Numbered from the stretch's first letter, positions 46,302 through 57,741 are shown. The stretch is DNA of 64,000 nt from Elymus sibiricus (GCA_039707655.1 CM077666.1:245984166-246048165), one strand, 5' to 3'. Notes: generated by a model not told the origin, from the letters alone. A program made the numbers and translations.

Positions 46302-49300
46302 CTAAAGCGTAGGGGGGCCAATCCTAAGATCATGCTGCCACCCATGTTGGGTAAAAGTATCCCTCGCCGTAGCCTCCAATCGTGTACACACCTCCGTAAA
46401 CAGGTCTCGATTCTCCACGCGTTGTAGAGAGGACCATAAACGAAGAGTCCCTGTACATCTGTAGATAACCTGCATCAGAGAAGTACTTTTATCATTAAAA
46501 ACCTTATCATTTCTACATAGCCAAAGCGACCAAATAACGGCAAGCGCTCCCACCCTGAGAAGAGTTCTAAACCTGTGATCAATCCCATGTAACCAGTTAC
46601 CAAATACATTAGCAACGCTACAAGGGGGATACAAGCTAGAAGCTATTTGGATGACTGACCATATAGAACGAGCCAATTTGCATTGGAAGAATATATGTTT
46701 TATTGTCTCATCATGGTGACAAAAGACACATTGCGTACTTCCATGCCAATTCCTCTTAATAAGGTTATCTTTAGTAAGAATGACTCCGCGACGAAGATAC
46801 CATGCAAAGATTTTATTCTTAAGAGGTATCTTCATCTTCCAGATCTTCTTGTTATTATCAACTGGCACATCAGACTGGAGTAACGCTCTATACATTGACT
46901 CCACTGAGAATTGTCCATTCCCATGGAGGTTCCATCGGAAAACATCAGACCCATGTGACAATTGCACCGTGGACAACCGCTGGAGCAGGATGTTCCACGA
47001 TTGGAGTCTGGGTCCAATTAAATCTCTTCTGAACGTCACATTTGGCGGAAAAGATTCCATTACCGTGGCGATAGTATCACCCTTGTGGCGCACAATGTTG
47101 TATAGAGCCGGATATTGTTCCCGGAGTGTGGCATCTCCTAGCCACTTGTCCTCCCAGAATCTAATTTCCGAGCCGTCCTTAATTGAGAAGGATCCATAGC
47201 AGAAGAAATATTTCTTCATAGCCATTAGACCCGCCCAAAAGTGGGAATCCCCAGGCTTCCAGTATACCTGGGATACCGCCTTGGAACCCACATATTTCCT
47301 CCTTAGGAGGGTTTGCCATACACCATCTTCCGTCAGTAATTTGAACAACCATTTGCCGAGGAGGGCCATATTCTTAACCTCAAGGTCATGAATGCCCAAC
47401 CCGCCTTGGTCTTTGGGACGGCAAACCACACTCCATTTGGCCAGTCGATATTTCTTTCTCTCGCTATCTCCTTGCCAAAAGAATCTTGATCGGAAATAAT
47501 CCAATCTATGTAAGACTCCTTTCGGCAACTGGAAGAAGGAAATCATATATAGTACCATATTACTTAGTACTGAATTGATGAGGACCAATCTTCCACCCAG
47601 AGACAGCAGTTTACCTTTCCAACTGCTAAGTCTTTTTTGCAGTCTCTCCTTGACGTGTTTCCATTCAGCATTTGTGAGTCTCCGATAATGTATCGGTATC
47701 CCCAAATATGTGATTGGAAACTGGCCCAACCCGCATCCGAACAGTTCAGCGTACAGGTGGGCCTCGTCTTGAGCGTCGCCAAAGCAAAACAATTCACTTT
47801 TATGAAAATTGATCTTGAGACCCGAGAGTTGCTCGAATGCTGATAAAATCAGTTTCATATTTCTCGCTTTCTCGAGGTCATGATCCATGAAGAGAATCGT
47901 ATCGTCGGCATATTGAAGTATAGAGAGACCACCATCAACAAGATGATTTACTACCCCATCAATTTGGTCGTCAACCTTGGCACGCTCAATCATGACCGCT
48001 AGCATATCAGCCACTATATTGAATAGCATGGGCGATATCGAGTCACCTTGTCGCAATCCCTTCTTCGTTTGGAAATAGTGTCCAACGTCATCATTGACCT
48101 TAATGGCAACACTACCTCCATAAATGAAGCTATGAACCATAGCGCGCCACTCTGCAGAAAATCCTTTCATCCTAAGAGTCTGTTGAAGAAATGGCCACTT
48201 GACTTTGTCATAAGCTTTTTCAAAGTCTATTTTGAGTACCACCCCATTCAACTTTTTCCGGTGTAATTCATGGACTGTTTCATGAAGAACAACAACTCCA
48301 TCTAGGATGTGTCTGCCTTGCATGAAAGCTGTCTGTGAAGGGCGAACCACACGTTCAGCAACCGAATTCAACCTAATAGTCGCAACCTTCGTGAATATTT
48401 TAAAACTAACATTAAGGAGGCAAATAGGTCTATATTGTTGTATCCTTTCAGCCTCATTAACCTTAGGTAATAAAATAATCTCACCGAAGTTTAAGCGAAA
48501 CAATTCTAGTTGGCCAGCATGAAGGTCGCTAAACAAAAGTAGGAGATCCGGTTTGATGACTTCCCAGAAGTTCTGATAGAACTCTGCGGGAAAACCATCC
48601 GGACCCGGAGCTTTGTTATGCTCCATTAGGAAAACCGCCTTTCTAACTTCCTCCTCGGAGTATGAAGCTGTTAGTAGGCTGTTTTCCTCATCAGAGACCT
48701 GGGGGATGTCATCCGTTCGGGACTCATCCATCGAGAAGTTTCCTTCCTCTGGGGCTCCGAACAGATTTTTATAATAATTAGTGATATAAGATTTAAGTTG
48801 CTCATGCCCCTCAATCGTGCCCTCATCCTGTTGTAGGGAATGAATAACTTTCTTCCGATGTCTGCCATTGGCGATTCCATGGAAATATCTAGTATTCGAA
48901 TCACCTTTCAGGATAAACTGAGAGTTAGAATGTTGGTACCACTTGAGTTCCTCTTCACGCAGCATGTTAGCTATCTGTGCATTTGAATGATTCTTGATCT
49001 CGATTTCATGCTCAGATAGAGGTCTAACCTCTGCCAAAGCTTCTAATTTATCAATGATAGATGAAAGACGAAGCTTCTCCTTTTTGAGGATACCTACCGT
49101 ATGCCTAGCCCAACCACCAAGGAATTTACGTAATGCACGCATTTTGTTATTCCATCTGTGTATTGGGGTAGGCCCGGCCACCGGTTTCTCCCACACCTCC
49201 TTGACCATATCATGGAAGCCATCCCGAAGCAACCACCCAAGTTCGAACTTGAACTTGCGTTTATGTTGTGGTCGTGGCAAACCAGTAGTTAGGAGAATGG

Positions 49301-49985
49301 GTGCGTGGTCTGATATAGCCTCGATACGAGGTAGAGCACGAACAGACACCATAGGAAATTTAGATTCCCAGTCAGTATCCATTAAAACGCGATCTAGTTT
49401 CTCATATGTCGGTTCCGGAAGACTGTTCGCCCAAGTGAATTGTCTTCCAATCATGGATACCTCTCGTAGATCTAGACTGTCGATGACAGCGTTGAAAAGG
49501 AAAGGCCAATGATTATCAAACCTACCGCGGCTTTTCTCATTTGGAAATCGAAGCAAATTGAAATCCCCACCTATAAGAATGGGATAGGGATTATCTTTCG
49601 CCAGATTAACCAATTCACGGAGAAAATCGGCCTTGAACTCATCCTGGGCTGCCCCATACACGGCGACGAGGGTCCATGTGAAGTTGTCGGCCTTGTTGCG
49701 GATATGGAGTTTAACGTGAAACTCGCCATCCGAACTAGCCAAAACATCCATAGTCCCTGTATTTACGCCAAGTAAAATGCCACCAGAACGACCTCTAGGC
49801 GGTCGTGAAACCCAAGTAAAGTCTATCCCGCCTGAAAGACGGTTAAGCAGACTCACTGAGAAATCACGTCTCCCCGTTTCAGAGATAGCCAAAAAGTCTA
49901 CATCGTGTTCCCTATTACATTCCGCAATGAATAAATGTTTAGCCAAGTCACGGAGACCTCTGCTATTAAAAAACATTCCATTCAT
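46302..49985 (-). CDS. LINE ORF2: endonuclease and reverse transcriptase, 1,227 aa, intact
   Basis: The N-terminal ~230 residues form an AP-type endonuclease: ISETG near residue 35, LVAVYGAAQDEF, IGGDFNLLRFP near 140 and SDHAPILL near 225, the last holding the catalytic Asp-His. The RT spans about residues 450-720: NKAPGPDGFPAEF, YRPICLLNVSFKIFTKV, KIDFEKAYDKV, LRQGDSISPMLF and the active-site LQYADDTILF. A maturase-like thumb and a C-terminal zinc-binding segment (CVFCHHDETIKHIFFQC) follow near residue 1115. There is no RNase H. All motifs I looked for are present and the frame has no stop, so it could encode a working protein that nicks the target and copies LINE RNA in place. The start overlaps the end of ORF1 by ATGA. 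Confidence 0.93.
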   Translation of the reverse strand: MNGMFFNSRGLRDLAKHLFIAECNREHDVDFLAISETGRRDFSVSLLNRLSGGIDFTWVSRPPRGRSGGILLGVNTGTMDVLASSDGEFHVKLHIRNKADNFTWTLVAVYGAAQDEFKADFLRELVNLAKDNPYPILIGGDFNLLRFPNEKSRGRFDNHWPFLFNAVIDSLDLREVSMIGRQFTWANSLPEPTYEKLDRVLMDTDWESKFPMVSVRALPRIEAISDHAPILLTTGLPRPQHKRKFKFELGWLLRDGFHDMVKEVWEKPVAGPTPIHRWNNKMRALRKFLGGWARHTVGILKKEKLRLSSIIDKLEALAEVRPLSEHEIEIKNHSNAQIANMLREEELKWYQHSNSQFILKGDSNTRYFHGIANGRHRKKVIHSLQQDEGTIEGHEQLKSYITNYYKNLFGAPEEGNFSMDESRTDDIPQVSDEENSLLTASYSEEEVRKAVFLMEHNKAPGPDGFPAEFYQNFWEVIKPDLLLLFSDLHAGQLELFRLNFGEIILLPKVNEAERIQQYRPICLLNVSFKIFTKVATIRLNSVAERVVRPSQTAFMQGRHILDGVVVLHETVHELHRKKLNGVVLKIDFEKAYDKVKWPFLQQTLRMKGFSAEWRAMVHSFIYGGSVAIKVNDDVGHYFQTKKGLRQGDSISPMLFNIVADMLAVMIERAKVDDQIDGVVNHLVDGGLSILQYADDTILFMDHDLEKARNMKLILSAFEQLSGLKINFHKSELFCFGDAQDEAHLYAELFGCGLGQFPITYLGIPIHYRRLTNAEWKHVKERLQKRLSSWKGKLLSLGGRLVLINSVLSNMVLYMISFFQLPKGVLHRLDYFRSRFFWQGDSERKKYRLAKWSVVCRPKDQGGLGIHDLEVKNMALLGKWLFKLLTEDGVWQTLLRRKYVGSKAVSQVYWKPGDSHFWAGLMAMKKYFFCYGSFSIKDGSEIRFWEDKWLGDATLREQYPALYNIVRHKGDTIATVMESFPPNVTFRRDLIGPRLQSWNILLQRLSTVQLSHGSDVFRWNLHGNGQFSVESMYRALLQSDVPVDNNKKIWKMKIPLKNKIFAWYLRRGVILTKDNLIKRNWHGSTQCVFCHHDETIKHIFFQCKLARSIWSVIQIASSLYPPCSVANVFGNWLHGIDHRFRTLLRVGALAVIWSLWLCRNDKVFNDKSTSLMQVIYRCTGTLRLWSSLQRVENRDLFTEVCTRLEATARDTFTQHGWQHDLRIGPPTL

Positions 49986-52900
49986 AAGGAAACAATAGGA
50001 GATTTAGAACACTTCGCCCTCTTATGGGTCTTACTACCTTTTTTCGAACGTGCGGTCTTTGATTTACGTCCGGATGCTGTAAGCTCAATCAATGAACTAA
50101 GCCCGGGTTCATCTAGACCCACGTCCGAAACCGCTCCTACTAAGTGAGTGAGTAGCTGACCATCTGATGTGGCATGCAGCTCCTCATCATCAGTATGAGA
50201 GGCATAAGACTTGCTAGAAACACGTGGAGTAACTTTTAATCGGTCATATTCCAAATGTTTCAAAGCGTTAGTCGAAAAAGAAATATCCTTCTCATTCTTT
50301 CCAAGACTAACACCCACATTATTTAACTTAGAAACGATGGCAGTATTGGAAAAAGCTAAAAAGGATTTGGGTGACGACGTAATACCTTAGTTGTCGAGGT
50401 TCTGCGTTGCCTTACGCCGCATTGCCTTGGCCAAGGAGTCCTCATCTGTGTCCATAGAACCGTCGTCGGCAACCGTATGCCGACTACTCCGTCGTGTAGG
50501 TGTCATCCCCATCGGAGGTCGTGGCGCCAGCTCTACTGCCCGTGGAGGGGATGATGGTGGAGTAGCAACCCCCTCCCCGACAGTCTCAACCGTAGGCTCG
50601 AGCGACGAGGTCGCCGTCTGAAGTGTGTCAGGGGCCGGACCAGTCGTACCAGCGAACGCTGTAGGGATGGACGTGGCCGGCTCCACCTGCGGCTGAAGGG
50701 CGTCCAACATCATAGACTCAACCGCCGTTGCAATCGGGACAGCAGGAGTTTGCATGGCTGGGGCGGACACGTCCGTCATCACCTGGGGCCTAAGAGCAGC
50801 CACGCGTGCATGCATGCATGGCTGCACACCCGAGGCCGACCGTTCAGCACCACGCCCAGCCGGTGTATGCATGCATGGCTGTACACCCGAGGCCGGCCCT
50901 TCAGCACCACGCCCAGCCGGGGCCAACTTGCCCAGCTCGTCCCGAGCAGGTAGCTGGGCGGCCGCCTGCAGCGCAGGTGGTGGCTGGTCCTTCGAAGTCC
51001 CGTCCCGTCGCCCTGCCGTGTCGTCGCTGTCCTGCACCGTGATGGAAACAGCCGGCTGCGTCGCTACCGTCAGTGTTGGCGACGACGGTTGCAACGCCAC
51101 CTGACCCGCTGGCTGCCGGTGCACCGATGATGAGTCCGGACGCCCCGCCGAGCCGCCGGTGGCCTCCACCGACTTGAGAATCGCGGGATGCGACGCTGCC
51201 GTATGAGTTGGCGACGACGGCTGCGATGCAAACTCGACCCGCGGCAACATGACGGGCCCCTCACACTGTGTGTCCACCTCTTGTGTATGCATGTGCATGC
51301 ACGTAGCAACAGGAGACCGGACTGGCCCATGCACTTGTGGCTCGGCCATCACTTGAGCGTGCATGTGCATGCACGTAGCAGCAGGAGGCCGCCCCGCTGA
51401 GCCGCTGGTTGACTGCACCGGCGTGACGCCGACGGCCTGCGACGCTGCCGTCAGAGTTGACGACGACGGCTCCGACACAACGTCAGCCCGCGGAGTGGTA
51501 GGTGACGATGACTCCCGTTGAAGTACCTGCGTAGATCTTTCAAGACAACCACTTAACGTGGGATTAGATCGTAATTTCGCGACGAGCTCAATGCCTCGTG
51601 GGGTCTGCGGTGTAGAGTTAAAAGGGGTCACTGCCATCAGCATAGAGACTGTCCCTGATGCATCATGAGACACAACACTCGCGAGTTCTCGTCGTTGTAC
51701 TTGAGTCTTATGAGTGTCATTGGCAGAAGTAGAAGTAGATGACGGTTGGTTGGAGGGGTTCACGGTGTGCTCCGAGGTGTCCATCTCGTCGTCCTTGTCC
51801 TTCACACCGCCATCGTCGTCAGCATCATCACCCTTGCGCTTCCAAATAAAAGGAATAAAGTCTGGATCCGGCACATAACCTGCAGGCTCCCTCCTAAACG
51901 TGAAAGCATATCCCTTGAGCTTAACCACCACATCCGTGGAAATGAAAGGCCCAGTATCATCCTTATCCTTCGACAAAATCTGAGTGTTAGTCATAGCCAC
52001 CAGAATACGAACAACCCCATGACGTCGTAGGCTAATAAGATCAACATCCAACGTCTTGCCCATTAAAGTACCAACTGCCCATAAACCCCAAAAATGGCGA
52101 ACAGTATGGGGAACACCCTCAACATGTAGCCAAGTCTGCTGAAGTTCAACCTTATGTGGAATCTCCTGAGATTTCCATGCAAAAACAGTCATCTGGGCAT
52201 TAACCGAAGGTACGTTCATTTGGATTCCATCAACCTTGTCCAAATCCTCAAAAGAGGGAAAACTAACAAGGTAAGCATCCGATCCATGCTGAATAGCCTC
52301 CCACTTCCACTGTGTATGTACCGGGCACCTCCTGGCAATCTGACTCTCGACAACGCTAGCCGGGACCATCATACCACTAACCTGAACACATGCGATAGGT
52401 GTCCGGGTGGGCGCCAAGTGATCCTTGACAACACAGTCTGGCAGCTGGGCAAAGTACGTCTCCTCAGCACCAACCCCCGAAACAAAAGCATGGGGCTTCT
52501 GTAGTTTAAGAACCGGGCAACGCAACGTCGGGTGAGCGATCTTATCACAAATATAACAGTAATGTTGCACCGTGCAATCCTTCACTGCATGCGTATCAAC
52601 TGCACACTTCCAGCAACGGACCCCTTTTTTTGCCTTGCCCTTTGGCGCTGCAGGATCTACCTGCACATCAGTCGCTAGAGGCACCGGCGGTGGTGCATCG
52701 ACAGCAGCCTGTCCCTGCGGAATCTTCGGCATCTGTGAATTCTGTGGGTGCAATACAACCTGCTGGTATTGCCCGTGTTGATATGGTTGCATATATTGCT
52801 GCGGTAAGGGCTGCTGTGGAATCTGTTGCTGGATTGGCACGTGCTGAGTGGGACGCTGAAAGCCATGCTGCATAGGAGCACCTGCAAACTGTGGCTGCAG

Positions 52901-54265
52901 CGGTTTTTTCTTCTTTTTACGTTTATGAGCAGCACCTTGTTGGCCTACCGCGAAAGCCGGAGGGTGCGGCTGGATCGTAGTCCCCACCGAATGGAACTGC
53001 GGAGGCACGGTCATCCCTGTAGACGAAGCCCCGTACACAGGAGCCAGCCCAACATTGGGTGCCAGACTGTACGGAGATTGATATTGCCCTGGCTGACCAA
53101 AAACCGGAGTCTGATTTCCTCCATAACCATAGCCCGGCGGCTGTCCTTGCTGCTGTTGAGAGTAGGCCGGAGTTCCGTTGAAGGTTTGTGCCGGAGCCGC
53201 CGGGTGGGAAGACGTAGGTGAAGGACCTCGAGGATTCGACCCTCCCGTGGTCGAGGCGCCCCGCGCCGGAGGAGGCACCCCCGCCATGGACTGCAGTGAT
53301 GCCGCAACCACGGCGTAGGAACGGCCGTCACGAACGACCAGAGGTGCAGCCCGAGTCGGCGGCGGCGCTCGCAGACAGAGTTGGGGATGATCGATCGTAG
53401 GCTTGGCGGCGTCAGGAGTGGAAGACGAAGATGCAGGTGCGGTCGATGGCGTGTTTGGTGTAGCAGCCCGTCTGACCTCTCGTGACTGGGTATTGAGGCC
53501 GCCCCAGAGAGCCCACATGCGCCGAGCAAGGAAGGCCCAGGAAAAAGTTTGGCACGTACCACGCGTAAGGCTATTCTCCAGGGGAGGTGGATTTTGAATC
53601 ACCGTAGACTTCGCCCCTGACTCAGCCGCCCGTACGTCCTCAGATCCCGGCGTGGAAACCGGCTCCGACGAGCTCTCCCGGACTGCCGAGGAAGGGATCA
53701 CACTCGCCACCTGTACGAACTCTCCGAGAACAGGCGGTGGCGTCACCCTGCGCGGCGGCAAAGGACCTCTCCAACTCCCCATGCGCGGGACGCGGTTTAG
53801 CCTGATTCCAGTTGGAGAAGACGACAAACTCCGTCCACGTCGCAGCACCGGCGCCGAGCCAGCCGGCGATGCGGCCTGATGCCGATCCGATCCAGTCGCG
53901 TCCATGGCGTTCTCCTGATCCCTGCAGTCCGAAGGCGTTACCGGCGGCGATGACGTCCGTCTCTCCCAAAAACGAGACGCCGGAGTTGGAAAACCAACGT
54001 CGTTCCAGAACTCTTGTACGAGCTCCGCCTCGGTCTTCCTCTTCCTGTGGATCACCGGAGTCCAATCTGCATCTTTTTCCTCTTCTCCTAACACCTCCAT
54101 AGCCATCTTGATACCCACTGTCGATGCACTATCCTCATCGGAAGAACCATAGTGCGAACCAAGGCAAGAGAATCTTGATCCGCTTAATCTCTCCGCCGGA
54201 GAGGACGTCGCCGGCGCCGCCGCAGCAGGCCGAGGCGCCAGCGTGAGCCGTCTATCCCGGGTCAT
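49982..54265 (-). pseudogene. LINE ORF1: RNA-binding protein with two zinc knuckles, one in-frame stop
   Basis: ATG at 54265 opens MTRDRRLTLAPRPAAAAP. The protein has a Ser/Pro-rich N-terminus, a Gln/Pro/Tyr-rich middle, two zinc knuckles (CWKCAVDTHAVKDC and CYICDKIAHPTLRC, both CX2CX4HX4C), an RRM-like region typical of plant LINE ORF1 (LQQTWLHVEGVPHTVRHFWG), and a long Ser/Thr/Ala-rich tail. After 1,292 codons a TAA at 50387-50389 interrupts it. The same frame then reads on for 134 codons (SFLAFSNTAIVSKLNNVGVS...), a C-terminal block usual in this family, to TGA at 49982-49984. So the true ORF1 is about 1,427 codons with one nonsense codon. The tail repeats PCMH and CMHMHA motifs. Confidence 0.85.
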
Positions 54266-54343
54266 GGCATCACCACGTCGCCTCTGTGTGGGGGCCTAAA
54301 ATTGGGGGAGAATTTCACTTCCCCGGACAACCTATGAATATAC

Positions 54344-54655
54344 AAATCATGTATGCTCGATGAGTTCAATTTGCAGCAACAATTGTGTGGAAGGAGACTA
54401 ATTGAGTGACAAGTGAACAATTGAGTAAAATTATATTTCTATAAAGAAACGAGGGAGGTCAGAGAGTGACAAATACAACCATCAGGTATAAGTTGCACAA
54501 CTGTAGAGTACGTGTGACTAACTGAATCATGTATACCCGATGAGCTTGATTTGTAGCAGTAATTGTGTCCAAGTAGACCGATGGAGTGACAAGCAAAAAA
54601 TCAAGTCCGATTTTACTTCTGGGAAGAAATGAGGGAGATGAGAGAACAAAAAAAA
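54344..54655. repeat. ~180-base tandem duplication in the Helitron right part
   Basis: AATCATGTATGCTCGATGAG and AATCATGTATACCCGATGAG begin two diverged copies about 180 bases apart, both continuing through GAGTGACAAG and a GAAA..GAGGGAG phrase. From 54660 to 55842 there is only AT-rich sequence. Confidence 0.6.
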
Positions 54656-55591
54656 ATGGATGAGTAAAAAAATTCAATTTAATTTTGTAAATATGTTAGA
54701 GAAACATATGTGTATATTCATATGTACATGCAAAATGCAGAAAAAAATACAAACTCAATTGCCAAAAAGACCTTATGACATTTTTTTATATTCAATGCAT
54801 CGTACCATATACAAATATGCTTGGATATCTTAGATGTATTGACACATATGGATTCATTTGTATAAAAGAAGAGTTGTGTTAGTAGAAAAGAGACGAACTC
54901 AGGTACTCATGAATTGGCGATCATGAGCATAGTTTAGGACACCCATAAATGACAATGAAATGATAAATAATGAAGAGCTGAATGAACTACACATGTATTA
55001 AGATTAGGTGCAATGACAGGACAATAGTCAAATCAATTTGGATACGGTGTGCAGCTCACATAGCATATTAAATATTATTTTTGGTAGAAGGAGTAAAGAT
55101 CTGACACCAATTAAAATTATTTCAAGGATGGAATAAGTTGTTTCAGTTATGCTTAAAGATATAAGTATTAGGAAAACACATGTACGTATTTGTATTGTCA
55201 ACTATATAGGAGCAAGTTAAATGAGACATTTTAGACTTTCTCAGTGAATGTTTCCAATAATTTTCATGATAGCCCTAAAAGTATAAAAATATAAAATTAA
55301 TGTTGTATCCATGAGTATGTGAATCATGATAGTGTGACTGTACGTCTACTCTCCACACTAGCGAGTTAGTATGTGTCTCATTGATAACTACATTTCTCAT
55401 ATACAAGCAAGAAGAATAGTAAAGAAACATATATTGTGAAACATTGTAAAAAATAAATAATGAGACGTAATTGAGAGAATTTTTTAACAAAAAGGTTGTA
55501 AACAACACATATCCCGGGCATGTAGTATTAATTATTTGTATCATGCATAAAAATGTGAGTTAAATTCAAATCAAATTGAATGATCCAGAAA

Positions 55592-55613
55592 AACAATATA
55601 TATATATATATAT
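55592..55613. repeat. (AT)n microsatellite
   Basis: About ten TA units in the Helitron right part. Confidence 0.9.
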
Positions 55614-55808
55614 ATGAAGTTTAGAATAGTAAGCAAAAGAAAACAAGTAATTTATTTCAGATGGACTCCATTTGGAGTCCTCAATAGTATTTCTAAGTTT
55701 ACAATATCGTCATGATTTTCTGTAATACAATCATGCATAATTTTATATAAAGTTATCGGTACTGCCTAATATCTGCATTCGCAACCAATATTTATATTAA
55801 AAGAAAAC

Positions 55809-55842
55809 TCTAGCTGCGCAAATGCGCGGGTGACTCCGCTAG
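55809..55842 (+). other. Helitron 3' end: hairpin plus CTAG
   Basis: GCGC-AAAT-GCGC can form a short hairpin ending about 12 bases before the terminal CTAG at 55839-55842. The layout is that of plant Helitron 3' termini. Confidence 0.75.
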
Positions 55843-56881
55843 TTTTTTACGTTTTCCTAGTTTTTCAAAAAAATGGATTTACAAAAGTTTGACTAAAAAG
55901 TCCATCATTACATATTGTTCTGTTTTAGACGGATTCTGTTTTTTAATGCATGGTGTGCTTGTTTTGATGTTTCTATGGATTGTATCAGGGGGTATAAGTC
56001 ATGGAGATGATAGAATGTAGTAGGTACTATGCAAGAAAAATTATGAATCTATTTATGACAGTGCCTAAGTTAATTATTATTTTATTATACTAATGGATCT
56101 CATGAGGTTTTGTTGAGTTTTGTGTGATTGAAGTTTTCAAGTTTTGGGTGAGATGACGATGGATGAAAGAATAAGGAGCGGAAAGATCCTAAGCTTGGGG
56201 ATGCCCAAGGCAACCCAAGTTAATATTCAAGGAAGATCCGAGCATCTAAGCTTGGGGATGCCCTGGAAGTCATCCCCTCTTTCGTCTCCAATCTATCGGT
56301 AATATCACTTGGAGCTATATTTTGATTCATCACATAATATGTGTTTTGCTTGGAGCACCGTGTGTTTCTGTTTTATTTGTTTGCTTGTTTCCACAATCAT
56401 TGTTTCCTGATCACACCAATTATGAGAAACACACATTCATCACAATTTATAGAATGCTCATTGAACTTCACTTATATCTTTTGAGTTGAGGCAATTGCTC
56501 ATGTTCTTCACTTATATCTTTAGAGCACGGTGATAAATATATTTTATAGAAATCATTTGCACTCTCATGCTTCACTTATATCTTTTTTAGAGTTGAATAG
56601 GTAGTTGTAATTTGCATGAGTTATATGTTTGGTACAAAAATGATAGGTATACAATAGTGGTATAATAAAAACTTGCATGTAGATCACTGAATACGATGCG
56701 TTTGATTAATGATATTTAAAGTTATAATATGAAGGTTTACTAGTTGATAAACATTAGTTAGTAAAAATATCGTTGCTAAGGTTTGTGATTTCTAACCCAT
56801 TAAAGTGCCGGTCATGGCATGCCTAGGAAGTTGGAACGTAATTTATCATATCACACATTAAGATTGCCCCTAGAAGCCACG

Positions 56882-57741
56882 TGTCGGTGTATAGAAAATG
56901 GGTGTTCAATACCCCTGACTATGCACAGATAGTAGTAGCCTCCTCGCTGGGAATGGCTTGGCGGAGGACTAACTTATCTCAAGTGCTCAAGACTTGATAG
57001 ATAAAACCATGAAGAAGACCTCCAGGCAGGTCATCGAGAAGTACTAAAGATGTACTGAAGATCAAGACTCAAGTTGCCGGCAACTCCAAGCCAGCAAGAT
57101 CGGGACCGGCAAGCTCCCTCCACGGCTCCAGCATGGCGGCTTGTCAGAGTCTTGCCAACAGATGGCGGACGCGCAAGCAGTTAGGTGAAGCTTGTCGAGG
57201 CACGTGGCAGCCCGCCGCCTGAAGATCGACTTTATTGACACCCGTCCAAGTGGTGTGTCAAGGTAACAGGAGGTAGCTGGGCTGATGGTACAGGTGGAGC
57301 AGTGCTCCCTTGCCGGCATTCATCCCCAACGTGACACCTAACGGCGCAATAAATGTTTTTATCCTATACCGTCAGGGTTAGGTATGATAGCACTGTAGCC
57401 ACTATTCACCACATGTAATTACCATTTTGCCACTATGGTAGACCCTTCCCTCTATAAAAGGAGGCCCATGGCAACCTTTACAAGGGTCGGACCCATGCTC
57501 AATTACGCATAGAAGCTGCACCTCCGAGCACCCTTGCCGGCAAGGTTGCGCTCTTGTAATTGTAGGGCTCCAAAACACTCATCAATCCACCTGAAGCAGG
57601 AGTAGGGTTTTACACTTCACAGCGGCCCAAACCTGGGTAAATTGCTCGTGTGATCAGCGGTCGGTGTTGCTCTTTGCGTGTGGTGAGCCCGCAGCCGAAC
57701 GTAGAAGGGGCGATGGCCCCATAGATTGTCATACGTCGACA
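56882..57741 (+). repeat. 5' LTR of the Tat element (860 bp)
   Basis: Begins TGTCGGTGTATAGAAAATGG and ends CATACGTCGACA. A TATAAAAG is at 57453-57460 (CCCTCTATAAAAGGAGG). A primer site TTTGGCACGCCAGGCAGG follows at 57745-57762. Confidence 0.85.

Larger units (their letters stand above)
46149..54324 (-). mobile_element. L1-type LINE, full length, 11-bp TSD
   Basis: GGACAACCTAT is present at 46138-46148 and 54325-54335, directly flanking the element. On the minus strand a ~60-base leader is followed by ORF1, a 4-base overlap and ORF2, then ~150 bases of 3' sequence ending TTTTCGAA. There is no 5' truncation, which is rare for L1 copies. Domain order (zinc-knuckle ORF1; endonuclease, RT and zinc-binding end in ORF2) is that of plant L1 elements. 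It is the least damaged element in the window. Confidence 0.92.
44868..55842 (+). mobile_element. Helitron (non-autonomous) carrying a nested LINE
   Basis: The left end is TCTATTATATTATTAAAATA after an A. The right end is a GCGCAAATGCGC hairpin followed about 12 bases later by CTAG, then T. These are the 5' TC, 3' hairpin and CTRR ends of Helitrons, inserted between A and T without duplication. The flanks on both sides belong to the same Athila-type 3' region, which supports these borders. No Rep/helicase is present. Without the LINE, about 2.8 kb remains, AT-rich and without a recognisable gene. Confidence 0.75.
44622..56881 (+). mobile_element. Athila-type gypsy 3' internal region (parts 44622-44867 and 55843-56881)
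   Basis: Both parts match the second copy at 62570-63770, for example GTGCAGAAAYAGAAACTTTTG on the left, and TAAGCTTGGGGATGCCC, AAGGAGMGGMAAGAT-like text and CACTTATATCTTTTGAG on the right. They are non-coding 3' sequence of an Athila/Sabrina-like element. The left part is cut by the Tat LTR at 44621, the middle by a Helitron, and the right by a Tat LTR at 56882. Confidence 0.65.

Noticed and set aside
54459..55544. Minus-strand small open frames in the Helitron right part
   Set aside because: AT-rich, no motif, interrupted by repeats; no support for a gene.
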